Source: Hufsiella arboris
Lineage (GTDB): Bacteria > Bacteroidota > Bacteroidia > Sphingobacteriales > Sphingobacteriaceae
NCBI RefSeq assembly: GCF_009834875.1
Contig: NZ_WVHT01000006.1
Location: forward strand, 1-64,000
Reading direction: 5' to 3'
DNA: 64,000 nt
In this document: in pieces, positions 8,246-16,925 of the stretch
Layout of the letters: each line of letters begins with the position of its first letter
Position numbering within the stretch: position 1 is the stretch's first letter
Notes under the pieces: model-generated
What the model was told of the DNA's origin: nothing
The model's database searches: none
What the model saw: the letters and a program-made list of their open reading frames with translations, nothing else
Program-made: the position numbers and the translations under genes

Positions 8246-9286
8246 ATGATCATCCGGCCGCTGCCCGCTTTTAACGGCGACGCTATCCTCGTTTCTTTTC
8301 AACATCATGACAAAACGGTTAACATCCTGATCGATGGTGGTGTGCCCCGTACCTATCAGCGTGCTTTAAAACCTTTACTGAAAGAATTGCAAGAAGCTGG
8401 ACAACCGATCGACCTGCTGGTCGTGACCCATATCGATGATGATCATATCGGCGGCATCAAGGCACTTTACGAAGACACCGCGTTGGACCGCTCCCTGATC
8501 AAAAGGGTTTGGTTCAACTCCGGCAAATTACTGTCCCGTCACTTCCGGACGCCTGAAGACAAAAGCCGGGAAGTGGAGGTTATCCCCGATGATACGACAG
8601 AGATGAGCGTGCGGCAGGGCCTGACCCTGGAGGCCGAACTGGAAAAACAGTCGGGCTGGGTACAGCAAGTCATCCTGGCTGGCTATGCCGAAGCGTTTTA
8701 CGGTGCCGAGATCAAGGTGCTGTCACCCCGCGAGCCGATGCTCAAAAAATTGAACAAGCGCTGGGAAACCGAAGAGGCCAAACAAACACAAATGTCAGGC
8801 GGGGACCACGATGATTTTCAGTATACCATCGCCGAACTACTGGCCCGTGATTTTCAGGAAGATACGGCCGTGCCGAATGGCAGCGCCATCGCTTTTTTGA
8901 TAACGCTGAATGGTTTGCATTATTTGTTCCTGGCCGATGCCCACCCTAGTCAGATCGAGGCCAGTTTACGGGCACTGGGCTACAGTGAAGAGCACCGGCT
9001 TTGCGCAGAATTTGTCAAGGTCTCGCACCATGCCAGCAAGTTCAATACGAGCCCCGGATTGCTGGATATCATCCGTAGTCCGCATTTTTTTGTCAGCACT
9101 GATGGCGGCGCGCATGGGTTGCCCAACAAAGAACCGCTCGCCCGGATCATCGCGGCCAACCCCGGCGTGACCCTGCACTTTAACTATGAGGAGATCGCCG
9201 GAAAAATATTCTCTCCGGAAGACTACGGGAGCCATACCTTTACCCTAAAGCACAGTATGGGAATTGATTATTTATTTGAGGGTTGA
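8246..9286 (+). CDS. MBL-fold hydrolase, first gene of ABC-3C/Lamassu-like system
   Basis: A 346-residue metallo-beta-lactamase-fold protein of the ComEC/Rec2-like branch. The NGDAILVSF start is typical. The metal motif reads T-H62-I-D64-D-D66-H67-IGG, a variant of HxHxDH with the second His replaced by Asp. Further metal ligands are likely at D231/H233 (ADAHPS) and H261/H262 (KVSHHASK), followed by a STDGGAHGLPNKEPL loop. Such proteins hydrolyse phosphodiester or other ester bonds; the substrate is unknown. It leads an operon with a protease, a middle component and an SMC-like ATPase, so it is inferred to be an effector or accessory enzyme of an anti-phage system. It has no signal peptide and is therefore cytoplasmic. 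Confidence 0.88.
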   Translation: MIIRPLPAFNGDAILVSFQHHDKTVNILIDGGVPRTYQRALKPLLKELQEAGQPIDLLVVTHIDDDHIGGIKALYEDTALDRSLIKRVWFNSGKLLSRHFRTPEDKSREVEVIPDDTTEMSVRQGLTLEAELEKQSGWVQQVILAGYAEAFYGAEIKVLSPREPMLKKLNKRWETEEAKQTQMSGGDHDDFQYTIAELLARDFQEDTAVPNGSAIAFLITLNGLHYLFLADAHPSQIEASLRALGYSEEHRLCAEFVKVSHHASKFNTSPGLLDIIRSPHFFVSTDGGAHGLPNKEPLARIIAANPGVTLHFNYEEIAGKIFSPEDYGSHTFTLKHSMGIDYLFEG

Positions 9287-9291
9287 AGGGC

Positions 9292-10590
9292 ATGATCGCA
9301 GACCAGTTAAAACATTTCGCGGTGCAGGTGAACAAAGGCAGTGGCTGTATTTTTCAGCCGGATACGACCGAGTACACTTATATCTTGACCGTCAAACACA
9401 ATATCGAAAAGGTGGAGGGGAAACCCGAAGTCCGTACCCTGCTGCCGGTTGACCAGATCCGGGTTATACGGACAGGCGCCGGCGAGGCGGAGCCGCTGGC
9501 CATCCAAGCGGTGCTGGCTCATCCCGGTATCGACATCGCCATCCTCGTTGCCAACTACATCGGAGCTGTCCCCTATGAACTGACCCATGCCCGGCCGGAG
9601 CGCGAGGAAAAGATGAAGGTCTATGGTTATCCCAAAATGGCCGCTGAGGCAGCAGTGACCTCGACCGATATTCCCTGCCAGTGCAATTTGGAGCATGTGC
9701 CCGGGGTCAATTACGAGGTCGTCGCCGATGTGGCGGCGCACACTTTCGAAAATAAAGCCGCAGCTTATATCACCGGCTTTTCGGGCAGCGGGGTCTTCTA
9801 TATCGCCGGCGACCGGCTGATCCTGAAAGGCATTTTTCCGGCCCTCCATAATCCGGCAGCGGCGTTGAACAAATTGCTGGTCTTTTATACGGCGCTGTTC
9901 CACGAGCTGGCCGTAGCGAAGGGTTACGCCGGGATGCTAACGGCCGGGATGAAAAGTTTCGCCGCGCATCGAAAAGATGCCTTGAACAGTCTGGATAAGC
10001 CGATCAGAAAAAGTGTCCGCGCCCATATGGACAATATCGTGGGCAGTGCGATCACGCCGCTGGCCTTAGCAGAGCATTTCAAAGGGAACCTCCAAGTACC
10101 CTATCAGGCAAGCTATCTCAATATCGTCAATAACCCGAGGCTTTGGAAATCCTGGATCGAACTGCTGACTTTTCTGGATGTCGCCACCGACAACCCGGAT
10201 TACACCCTACAGGTATTCCTGCGTAACGTCAGGCTTTACTATTCGCCCGACAAACTCATTATCGATGAAATGATCAAAGCGTTCCTGACCGATACCAAAT
10301 CGATGGATTCCATTGAAGATAACAGCATCGTCGTGTTTTCCGGCGACCAGCCCTCGGCCAAGAAGTACCTGAATAAAGCGAAAGTGAAAAAGATCGTTAA
10401 ATCGATCTATGAGGCCGACATCGAAAACATGCAGGTCGACCATCCCGACCTGGCCAAGAATTTCTGCTGTATCGATATCGCCCATTTTGCCGATAAGGTC
10501 GCCGAAATTGAAACGAGCCTTCAACCCGAGGAGATCAGGGAACTGGTCAGACAAGAAGTATTAAAGATCCTGGATTATGGAAATCATTAA
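9292..10590 (+). CDS. Trypsin-like serine protease with C-terminal ABC-3C-type domain
   Basis: A 432-residue cytoplasmic protein. Residues 1-190 form a chymotrypsin-fold protease: strands around GSGCIFQP, H36 in LTVKHNI, D81 in HPGIDIAIL, and S164 in GFSGSGVF give a complete His-Asp-Ser triad. The C-terminal ~240 residues (from about NIVGSAITPLAL) are helical and match no enzyme; in ABC-three-component effectors this position holds the domain that couples the effector to the other components. The ATG at 9292, five bases after the upstream stop, is chosen over a TTG at 9283 that overlaps it. The gene overlaps the next by 14 bases, so translation is coupled. It is inferred to be the killing or signalling effector, kept inactive until phage DNA is sensed. 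Confidence 0.85.
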   Translation: MIADQLKHFAVQVNKGSGCIFQPDTTEYTYILTVKHNIEKVEGKPEVRTLLPVDQIRVIRTGAGEAEPLAIQAVLAHPGIDIAILVANYIGAVPYELTHARPEREEKMKVYGYPKMAAEAAVTSTDIPCQCNLEHVPGVNYEVVADVAAHTFENKAAAYITGFSGSGVFYIAGDRLILKGIFPALHNPAAALNKLLVFYTALFHELAVAKGYAGMLTAGMKSFAAHRKDALNSLDKPIRKSVRAHMDNIVGSAITPLALAEHFKGNLQVPYQASYLNIVNNPRLWKSWIELLTFLDVATDNPDYTLQVFLRNVRLYYSPDKLIIDEMIKAFLTDTKSMDSIEDNSIVVFSGDQPSAKKYLNKAKVKKIVKSIYEADIENMQVDHPDLAKNFCCIDIAHFADKVAEIETSLQPEEIRELVRQEVLKILDYGNH

Positions 10591-11143
10591 ATCGGACCTA
10601 CCCGCCATCTTTACCGAACCGGTATTCGCCCCGGTCAGGCCGCGCCTGCAGTACCTGAAAAAAGAACTGGACCAGTATTTCGTGCACATGTTTGTTTTTC
10701 TGCCCAAAGATGAGGAAGAGATCGTCAAATTGTGGGAACCGCTGAACGCGCGGATCGCGGTCGGCTTTCAGACCGAACTGGCCGAGGGCATCGAGATGTG
10801 GAATATTTATTTTCTGATCCTATGCCCGTTCAAGGTCGCCCGTCAGTTGAAATACACCATCGAGCAAAATAAATTCTGCAGCCGCAAACTGGTGGAAGAC
10901 CAGCTGGCGGAGGATTTGGATGATGGGCGCATCGCTAAACTGCTGGAGAAAAAACTGTTTACGCTGGTGATACCGGCTTTGCCACCGCCCAGTGAGCTGA
11001 TGAACAAAACGACCGCGGAACTGATCGAAGCGGAAGACCCCGTTATCCTTACCGCTTTAAAAGATTTTAAAGCCAGTAACAAACAGTTCGATAAATTCTA
11101 CAAACATTATAAAAAACTGAGCCATGGCAGCAAAAAACATTAA
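10577..11143 (+). CDS. ABC-3C middle component (LmuC-like)
   Basis: A 188-residue protein without catalytic motifs. It starts MEIIKSDLPAIF, has a conserved-looking core (VRPRLQYLKKELDQYFVHMFVFLPKD, then an EMWNIYFLILCPF strand pair) and ends in a lysine-rich helix. Its position between the protease and the ATPase, with overlaps of 14 and 20 bases, is that of the middle component of ABC-three-component / Lamassu systems, a small adaptor that bridges effector and SMC-like ATPase. The call rests on context more than sequence; I do not recognise a specific domain motif. Confidence 0.7.
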   Translation: MEIIKSDLPAIFTEPVFAPVRPRLQYLKKELDQYFVHMFVFLPKDEEEIVKLWEPLNARIAVGFQTELAEGIEMWNIYFLILCPFKVARQLKYTIEQNKFCSRKLVEDQLAEDLDDGRIAKLLEKKLFTLVIPALPPPSELMNKTTAELIEAEDPVILTALKDFKASNKQFDKFYKHYKKLSHGSKKH

Positions 11144-14100
11144 ACTCAGCGGCGTCGAACTCGATGCCTTCCGGGGTTTTAAGGAGCATGTCAAATTCGA
11201 CTTCATGACCGCGGATGGTCAGATGGCGAACCTGGTCGCGGTATTCGCACCTAACGGGTTCGGCAAGACCTCTTTTTTTGAAGGCGTGGAATGGTCGGTC
11301 AAGGGCACCATCGAGCGCTTCGACGAAAACCCGACCATTAAAAATGCAGCAGTCGAAGAAGGGGGCGATATCCTGAAAAACCGCGATGCTACTGCCGAAC
11401 ATGGCCGGGTGCGTCTAAACGACGGCGAAGGGAAGTTCTTCGAGCGCCGCACTTCTTCCAGTGCGAACTGGGACCTGCTGCCCGGGATCATCGAGAGGAA
11501 AAGCAATTCGGCGATCAAATCAGGCCTGAAAACGTTTAACTCGAACCAGTTGATCGAGATCATGCCACAGTCGCGAATCGATTCCTTTCTGAGTTCCAAA
11601 ACCCCGCAGCAGAAATACGAGGCCCTGCTTGATTTTTGGGGCGGGAAAGACGATTCCGCCTATTTCGTCGGCATTTCACGGCTGTGCGAAGCCACCGCCA
11701 AGGAGATAGAAGAGCACGAAAAAGCTATTGCAGACCTTAAAGGGGAAATCGATGCCTTGGCCCAAACCAGCGACAAAGTCGCGTTTTTCAATCAATTGAT
11801 CCAAGCCATCAACGACAGCCAGCAGTTCAAATTTAACCTGCAGCCTTTCACCGAAGAAACGACGGCCGCGGAACTGCATGAAACCACCAAACAGCTCAAT
11901 CACTTCATTGTCAATTCGGAATTCGAGACCAGGCAGGAACAGGACCGGAAAAATGGTTTGCAGATCCTGGCGAATACCTATGAACTCTACCAAAAAAACT
12001 TAGCGGAAAAAAAGACCGTCACCGAACAGCTCGGTGTGTTCAGCCAGCAGGTCGCAGACATGGAAGACTTCCAAAAGCGGACCAAGGAAAGGGAGCGCCT
12101 GAACAAAGAACTGGCCCAAGCCCAGCAAACCCTGGCAACGCTCCGACAGATCGAAGCACTGCGCCAGGAATTTGTCCAAACCGCTGGGCGCATCACTACG
12201 GCCAATACCGAAAAACGCAGCCGGAATGAACTTATCAGAAATTTAGCTACCGAAAGCAGTAAAGCGACCAAAGACCTCAACCAGTACCAGGCCAATCTGA
12301 ACAACTTAAGCCAGTCGGCGCTTTCTTTGCAGCAGAACCTGGAAAAAATAGCCGATATGGAAAAGCGGATCGCCGAAAATACGGCGATCATACAGCCAGC
12401 CCTGGACCGGGCCCAACTCGCCGAAAAGGTGAAAATGATCTACGATGGCGGCGCCTCGGAAATCATCAGGGAACTCCAATCCCTTCAGCAGACTTATAAG
12501 CAACCGATCGAATTGTTTGTCAAACAAGACTTCGGGTTCCCGGCATTTCAAGAACTGGCCGGTGTGATCACGAAACTGTATGAATCCAAAGAAGCCCTGA
12601 AAAAGAATTATGAGCAGTTCCGGGCGGATTTTTCCAAAGCTGGCAGTCTCGACGAAAACCTGCAGAAACTGATCCAGTTCGGACGCGAACATGTGCTGGA
12701 AACCCATACCGATACCTGTCCGCTATGTCAGACCAAACAGCAGAGTTACGAAGCATTGGTCGCTTTGATCGAAACGCAAAAGCAGGACATCCTAGGCCTG
12801 GCCGATCTGCGGCAGCAAATGGATACTTTAAAAAAGGAGATCGACGAACAAGAAGCGCTGATCGAAAAAACATATGCCGAGTTTATCGAAACGCTGAAAG
12901 ACTACGAAGAAGTCCTGATGGCCGCATTAAGCCGCCGGGAGAAAAAAAGCGCGGATATGGCTGCCAATTTTCAGTACTACGATTCCGCAGCAGCCCTGGC
13001 TACCGCCGCCCACCAAAGACTCACCGCCGATGCCGACGAACTGCGGAAAGCGAACGCTGCGCTGCAAAAGCTGATCGGGAACGCCGAAAAGCAGCGCAAC
13101 AAGCTGACGGAAGATATTACGAAGCTCACCGCGCTGCTGGCCGATCATCAATTTAAAATCGACAATGCCCAGGCACGCGTTTCCGAGCTGGACGCCCAAA
13201 TCAAACTGGACCAGCAGCAGACCGATTATGTGACCGCGCAGGATTACCTGAACAAAAACAAACTCAGCGAGCAGGATTTCTTAAAGGACGGTTTTGCCGG
13301 CAAGATCGGCTCCCAGTCTTATCTAACTCGTGAACTGGAAAAACAACTGGAGGATAATGCGCACCTGCTCGCACAGTTGCAGGCCAAGGCATTACCAGCC
13401 GATGCGATCGGTCTGAAAAGACAAGTCAAGGAGATCGAAAAGACGCTGAACGGCTTGCTCAAATCGACCGAACAGTTCGAAGAAAGTTATCAGCTGCTGC
13501 TTCGGAGCGAACAGTTCGATTTGCCCACCATGCAGGAACAGCTGGCCGCCAGTGAACGTGTCCTGGCCCTACACCAGGCTAGCTATCTGAAATTAAAGGA
13601 GCTGCAGGAAAATATCAGCGTCATGCAGAACAACTTGATCGTCAACGAAAAGAAGCGTGAGCTGAAAAAACTGGAAAACGAACACGCCACGCTCGGGGCC
13701 TCTTTGTTGAAATTAGAGGCGCTGAAAAATAAGGTCTCCGAGTTTTTACTGGCTAAGATCAACGCCGTTTTCAATCAAAAGATCATCAACGAGATCTACC
13801 GCAAGATCGATCCGCACCCCGATCTCAAAGAGATCAAACTGGCACCCGAGTTCAACGATGTGAAACCCAAGTTGCATATTTACGCTGCTGAGGATGATGG
13901 CCGCAAAATGGTCAATCCATCGCTTTACCTGAGTTCCGCGCAAATCAATATTTTATCGTTGAGTATATTTCTGGCAAAGGCTCTGCAGAACAAGGACACG
14001 ATGATCAACACAATTTTCATGGATGATCCGATACAGTACTTGGATTCGATAAACGTTTTATCCTTTATAGATCTGATTCGGACGATTACCACCGATAAGG

Positions 14101-14234
14101 ACATCGACCGGCAGGTGGTCATCTCGACGCATGATGAAAACTTTTTCAAGTTGCTGCAACGCAAATTCGATAATACTTTCTATCCGTCAAAATTTATCCG
14201 CTTCGATTCCTACGGCAAGGTAGCAGCCCATTAA
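11124..14234 (+). CDS. Rad50/SMC-like ABC ATPase of ABC-3C/Lamassu-like system (LmuB-like)
   Basis: A 1036-residue SMC-type ATPase. The N-terminal head has Walker A at 43-50 (PNGFGKTS). A long coiled coil runs from about 170 to 860 and is interrupted near the middle by C532-P-L-C535, a Rad50-like zinc hook that would dimerise two molecules. The C-terminal head has the ABC signature around 935-941 (YLSSAQI), Walker B ending in D967-D968 with a D-loop (YLDSIN), and the switch His H1003 (STHDEN). The family binds and threads or bridges DNA. In Lamassu-type systems it senses phage DNA ends or structures and releases the effector. It overlaps the middle-component gene by 20 bases and ends the operon. 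Base composition is richer in G and C than the flanks, consistent with acquisition. Confidence 0.92.
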   Translation: MAAKNIKLSGVELDAFRGFKEHVKFDFMTADGQMANLVAVFAPNGFGKTSFFEGVEWSVKGTIERFDENPTIKNAAVEEGGDILKNRDATAEHGRVRLNDGEGKFFERRTSSSANWDLLPGIIERKSNSAIKSGLKTFNSNQLIEIMPQSRIDSFLSSKTPQQKYEALLDFWGGKDDSAYFVGISRLCEATAKEIEEHEKAIADLKGEIDALAQTSDKVAFFNQLIQAINDSQQFKFNLQPFTEETTAAELHETTKQLNHFIVNSEFETRQEQDRKNGLQILANTYELYQKNLAEKKTVTEQLGVFSQQVADMEDFQKRTKERERLNKELAQAQQTLATLRQIEALRQEFVQTAGRITTANTEKRSRNELIRNLATESSKATKDLNQYQANLNNLSQSALSLQQNLEKIADMEKRIAENTAIIQPALDRAQLAEKVKMIYDGGASEIIRELQSLQQTYKQPIELFVKQDFGFPAFQELAGVITKLYESKEALKKNYEQFRADFSKAGSLDENLQKLIQFGREHVLETHTDTCPLCQTKQQSYEALVALIETQKQDILGLADLRQQMDTLKKEIDEQEALIEKTYAEFIETLKDYEEVLMAALSRREKKSADMAANFQYYDSAAALATAAHQRLTADADELRKANAALQKLIGNAEKQRNKLTEDITKLTALLADHQFKIDNAQARVSELDAQIKLDQQQTDYVTAQDYLNKNKLSEQDFLKDGFAGKIGSQSYLTRELEKQLEDNAHLLAQLQAKALPADAIGLKRQVKEIEKTLNGLLKSTEQFEESYQLLLRSEQFDLPTMQEQLAASERVLALHQASYLKLKELQENISVMQNNLIVNEKKRELKKLENEHATLGASLLKLEALKNKVSEFLLAKINAVFNQKIINEIYRKIDPHPDLKEIKLAPEFNDVKPKLHIYAAEDDGRKMVNPSLYLSSAQINILSLSIFLAKALQNKDTMINTIFMDDPIQYLDSINVLSFIDLIRTITTDKDIDRQVVISTHDENFFKLLQRKFDNTFYPSKFIRFDSYGKVAAH

Positions 14235-14586
14235 TTCACCCTATGTCGAGCAAATTTACATAAGCTGAAAATTTTTCGAACTTATTAAATGAAAAATTAT
14301 CAATAATATCGTTGGATTGCCTTTAAAATCAATGACTTACATGAATTTTATTTTGGTAATTTAGCTTTTGTACGCCAAATATTTCAGGATATGAATGTAA
14401 AGTTACTCCCCCTAGCTGCCGCAAGCGTCCCGCTTGTGTAATTCCGTTTAAAATTATTTCAAAGTATTGTTCTTTTTGGTATACGAGCTTACGCATCCCG
14501 GACTTTTGATAAAGGCAGGTTTGTCAGAATTGACTCCTTCGGAGAAACCCGAATTCAATTCTTAAAAATGCCTTTCTAAATATATC
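14235..14586. other. AT-rich gene-free stretch after the defence operon
   Basis: No gene is seen. Composition drops sharply to AT-rich after the ATPase stop. A small hairpin CAAGCG-TCC-CGCTTG lies near 14423. A longer imperfect inverted repeat (AGAATTGA near 14527, TCAATTCT near 14558) encloses CTCCTTCGGAG. These resemble decayed palindromic repeats rather than a terminator, as no T-run follows. Confidence 0.4.
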
Positions 14587-14809
14587 GAAGAGCGATATAA
14601 TCAGTTTCGTTGCTTTCCAGGTTCCCGGAAAATTAGCTGTAATCATTTATACGCTAAACGTGTAACATCGTCATTCGTTTCCTCTTCCGTCCAAAGCTTC
14701 TTTAAATCGAACTACAAGCGGAAGACAATTAAACAACAAACGGCAGATCAACGGCAAATGAACGGCAAATGGGTATTGTTTGACCGAATCTAAGTACTAT
14801 CTTTAAGCT

Positions 14810-15106
14810 ATGGGAATAGTAAAAAGAAACGATATCACAACCGGCTTAAGTGGCGCTATCAACAAGCAGCTTGTTTTTAAGCAGTACAAGCACGGAACAG
14901 TGGTGACCAAATATCCTGACAGGAGCAAGGTAAAGCTCAGCGAAAAACAGGTAGCCGCAAACGAACGATTTAAGCTCGCCGTTGAATACGCCCGTGCAAT
15001 ACTCGCCGACCCGGAAAAGAAAGCCGCGTTTGCCAAAAAACTTCCGGAAGGAAAGACGGTGTATTACGCTGCCCTGTCTGAATACCTGAAGGAGAATAGG
15101 GGCTGA
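14810..15106 (+). CDS. Conserved 98-residue protein of unknown function, paralogue 1
   Basis: A 98-residue basic protein, MGIVKRNDITTGLSGAINKQ at the start and GKTVYYAALSEYLKENRG at the end, with no signal peptide or membrane segment. A lysine/arginine-rich first half (KQYKHGTVVTKYPDRSKVKLSEKQ) precedes a helical second half (AVEYARAILADPEKKAAFAKKL). The second copy at 20932 differs at only five positions, and most DNA differences are silent. Both are therefore under coding selection or recently duplicated. I do not recognise the family. The charge pattern would suit nucleic-acid binding, but this is a guess. Each copy is followed by the same type of hairpin-bounded element, so it may be a cargo or helper gene of that repeat. 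Confidence 0.75.
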   Translation: MGIVKRNDITTGLSGAINKQLVFKQYKHGTVVTKYPDRSKVKLSEKQVAANERFKLAVEYARAILADPEKKAAFAKKLPEGKTVYYAALSEYLKENRG

Positions 15107-15167
15107 ACGGTTAACATCTCCTGTCTCGTCCTCGCATGTTACCAGCCGTGTACCCACTTCTTTTAGC

Positions 15168-15752
15168 CACTCATGCCGTGGAGGCATTTACTTTTTTTCT
15201 GCAGTCAAAAAAAGTAAACAAAAAAGTCCGCGGCTGCCGGATATTTGTCGTTAATCCTCAATGATTTTTTAATGCGCTGTTCCGAGCCGTGTGAATTGTA
15301 TTGCAACCATTAAACGGCTCTGCAACACTCGCGGAATGCGCTGACTGTCTGCGTCAATGAAAGGTCCTTCGAAAAAATCATTGGCCTTCACTTCCAAATC
15401 TCCGAAGGCCGTTCCTTGCTATCAGAGGTCGAAACGGTATGAACGATGGTTCCTGGCACTGCGCCAAATCCGTTCAGTAAGAATTGCCAGAACCGAAGTA
15501 CGATCAATCCGCAAGTGCCGGCGTAGCATTAAAAAACAGGAGCAGCAAAGATCAAAAATCACTGCCAAGCCTATAGCGAATGCGGTTTTATGTTGGAGTT
15601 TGTAAATACTTTCATAACGCTGAGCCGAATAAAAATAAGCGCTGTTGTTTTTAAAGCGTGCTGATGGATATGTGTGAAAGGCACCTAAGCGGATTGGAAA
15701 GGCTTTTGTTTACTTTTGGCCTTTTCAAAAGTAAATGCCCTGCCGGCAGGAG
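15168..15752. repeat. Hairpin-bounded element D1 (noncoding)
   Basis: The left end is CACTCATGCCGTGGAGGCA followed by a perfect 12 bp hairpin (TTTACTTTTTTT at 15187-15198, AAAAAAAGTAAA at 15207-15218). The right end is a 10 bp hairpin (TTTACTTTTG at 15709-15718, CAAAAGTAAA at 15726-15735) followed by a degraded inverted copy of the left end. The interior has no gene. It shares CCGCGGCTGC, TTTGTCGT.AATCCTCAAT and CTTCCAAATCTCCGAAGGCC blocks with the elements at 21300, 25721, 26249 and 35181. From 15753 to 15943 nothing further is recognised. Confidence 0.85.
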
Positions 15753-15943
15753 GCTAACGAAAAACTTAAACTTGTAGGTACACTGTAGACATGTTGCGAG
15801 GATGCAAGACATGTCGAGACGAGTCGCATTCCCAACACTTCCATCTTTCTTTTCACCTGCGGTTGGTGTTCTCACCATACCGCGACTTTTAGAGATGAAT
15901 ACAGAAATGGTACGGTGCCAACACCGACCATATGGAAACCTAT

Positions 15944-16753
15944 TTAACAATTAACCGTTACCCTTAAATAATTAGCCGTTATTGAGGTGGTATTGTCAGA
16001 GTTCTTGTTCTGACTGGTAAACAATGTTTCCAGTTCTTGATGCAAATCCTGTGCTCTGCCGCTTTGTTCAGCGGCTTCAAAAGCATTCATAGTAGGCCCG
16101 TAATAGTTTCGGAACAAGCCAACAAGTTCCTTAGGTGGTAAAGGGTAATTGAAGGTAAAGGTATCACGTATGAACGAGATGTTTTCTTTAGGCACACCCG
16201 CGTTCACAAAGCGTTCGGTTACATGTTCTTCCACTCCCCATAACATCGGGCTGATGAATCCTTCGGGCGGAGGTGGTGTATACGCCGAACTAACCTTTAA
16301 TATTTGCGCCACCAGGGTAGGATCTCCTGGAATCCAGTTCCCCATCACTATTCTCCCACCCGGACGTGTTACACGAACCATTTCTTTAGCTACATCCATT
16401 GGCTTAGGAGCGAACATCACCCCGAAAATGCTTACCACCAGGTCAAAATGTTTATCCTCGAGTTCATGCAAATCGGTGGCATCACCTTCCTGAAAAGTAC
16501 AATTTATGAGTCCTGCTTCTGTGGCCCTGCGGTTTCCTGCTTCCACCAGGTTGCGCGCTATATCCACCCCTAATACATTTGCGCCGAGTTTTGCCTCTGG
16601 CAGAGCGGTGGTACCATCGCCGCAACCCAGGTCAAGAACTTTCATACCCGGGGTGATCCCCAATTTGGCAACCAGTTCAGTACCGCTTTCGCGCATACTT
16701 TCGGCGATTCGGGTGAAGTCGCCTTTTTCCCATAAAGCTTTGTTTGGATTCAT
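15944..16753 (-). CDS. Class I SAM-dependent methyltransferase
   Basis: A 269-residue cytoplasmic methyltransferase of the UbiE/Methyltransf_11-25 type. Motif I is VLDLGCGDGTTALPEAKLG (about residues 40-58) for S-adenosylmethionine binding. It is followed by VLGVDIARNLVEAGNRRA, motif II with the acidic pair FQEGDATDLHELEDKHFDLVVSIFGVMFAP, and the post-motif VRVTRPGGRIVMGNW. The C-terminal half probably binds the substrate, which is unknown. The gene stands alone between repeats, with no operon partner on its strand. Confidence 0.88.
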   Translation of the reverse strand: MNPNKALWEKGDFTRIAESMRESGTELVAKLGITPGMKVLDLGCGDGTTALPEAKLGANVLGVDIARNLVEAGNRRATEAGLINCTFQEGDATDLHELEDKHFDLVVSIFGVMFAPKPMDVAKEMVRVTRPGGRIVMGNWIPGDPTLVAQILKVSSAYTPPPPEGFISPMLWGVEEHVTERFVNAGVPKENISFIRDTFTFNYPLPPKELVGLFRNYYGPTMNAFEAAEQSGRAQDLHQELETLFTSQNKNSDNTTSITANYLRVTVNC

Positions 16754-16925
16754 TTTTTTAGAAGTGAAGCTTGTCTTCTAAGTTAATCAAACTTTGTAAG
16801 AATTTTCAATCAATATACTGATTATCAATTGCTTTACATTAAACTACACTTGTCATGAGTACAATAATGCGGAGAAGGGCTTTGTATCAGCAACCCGCTG
16901 ATACTCCGCAGATCTTAATCAGCTG

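Larger units (their letters stand above)
14587..15752 (+). repeat. 1.2 kb direct repeat, copy 1 (98-residue gene plus hairpin-bounded element)
   Basis: From GAAGAGCGATATA this segment matches 20714-21884 along its whole length. It includes about 220 bases of leader, the 98-codon gene, a 60-base spacer and a noncoding element with hairpin ends. Leader blocks such as AACAAACGGCAGATCAACGG are nearly identical in both copies. The copies are in the same orientation about 6.1 kb apart, so recombination between them could delete the methyltransferase-sulfatase-esterase segment. Confidence 0.9.

Noticed and set aside
9283-9291. TTG start for the protease gene overlapping the MBL stop codon
   Set aside because: The ATG nine bases downstream gives a cleaner start at the beginning of the protease fold; the TTG remains possible but is not needed.
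8246-14234. Reading the operon as a DNA-uptake (ComEC-related) or recombination-repair module because of the ComEC-like MBL domain and Rad50-like ATPase
   Set aside because: The MBL protein has no membrane helices, there is no Mre11-type nuclease, and the protease plus middle component fit ABC-three-component defence systems instead.
15357-15605. Arginine-rich frame inside element D1 (and the related one at 21510-21704 in D2)
   Set aside because: The translations of the two copies diverge through frameshifts although the DNA is similar, so the frame is not under coding selection.
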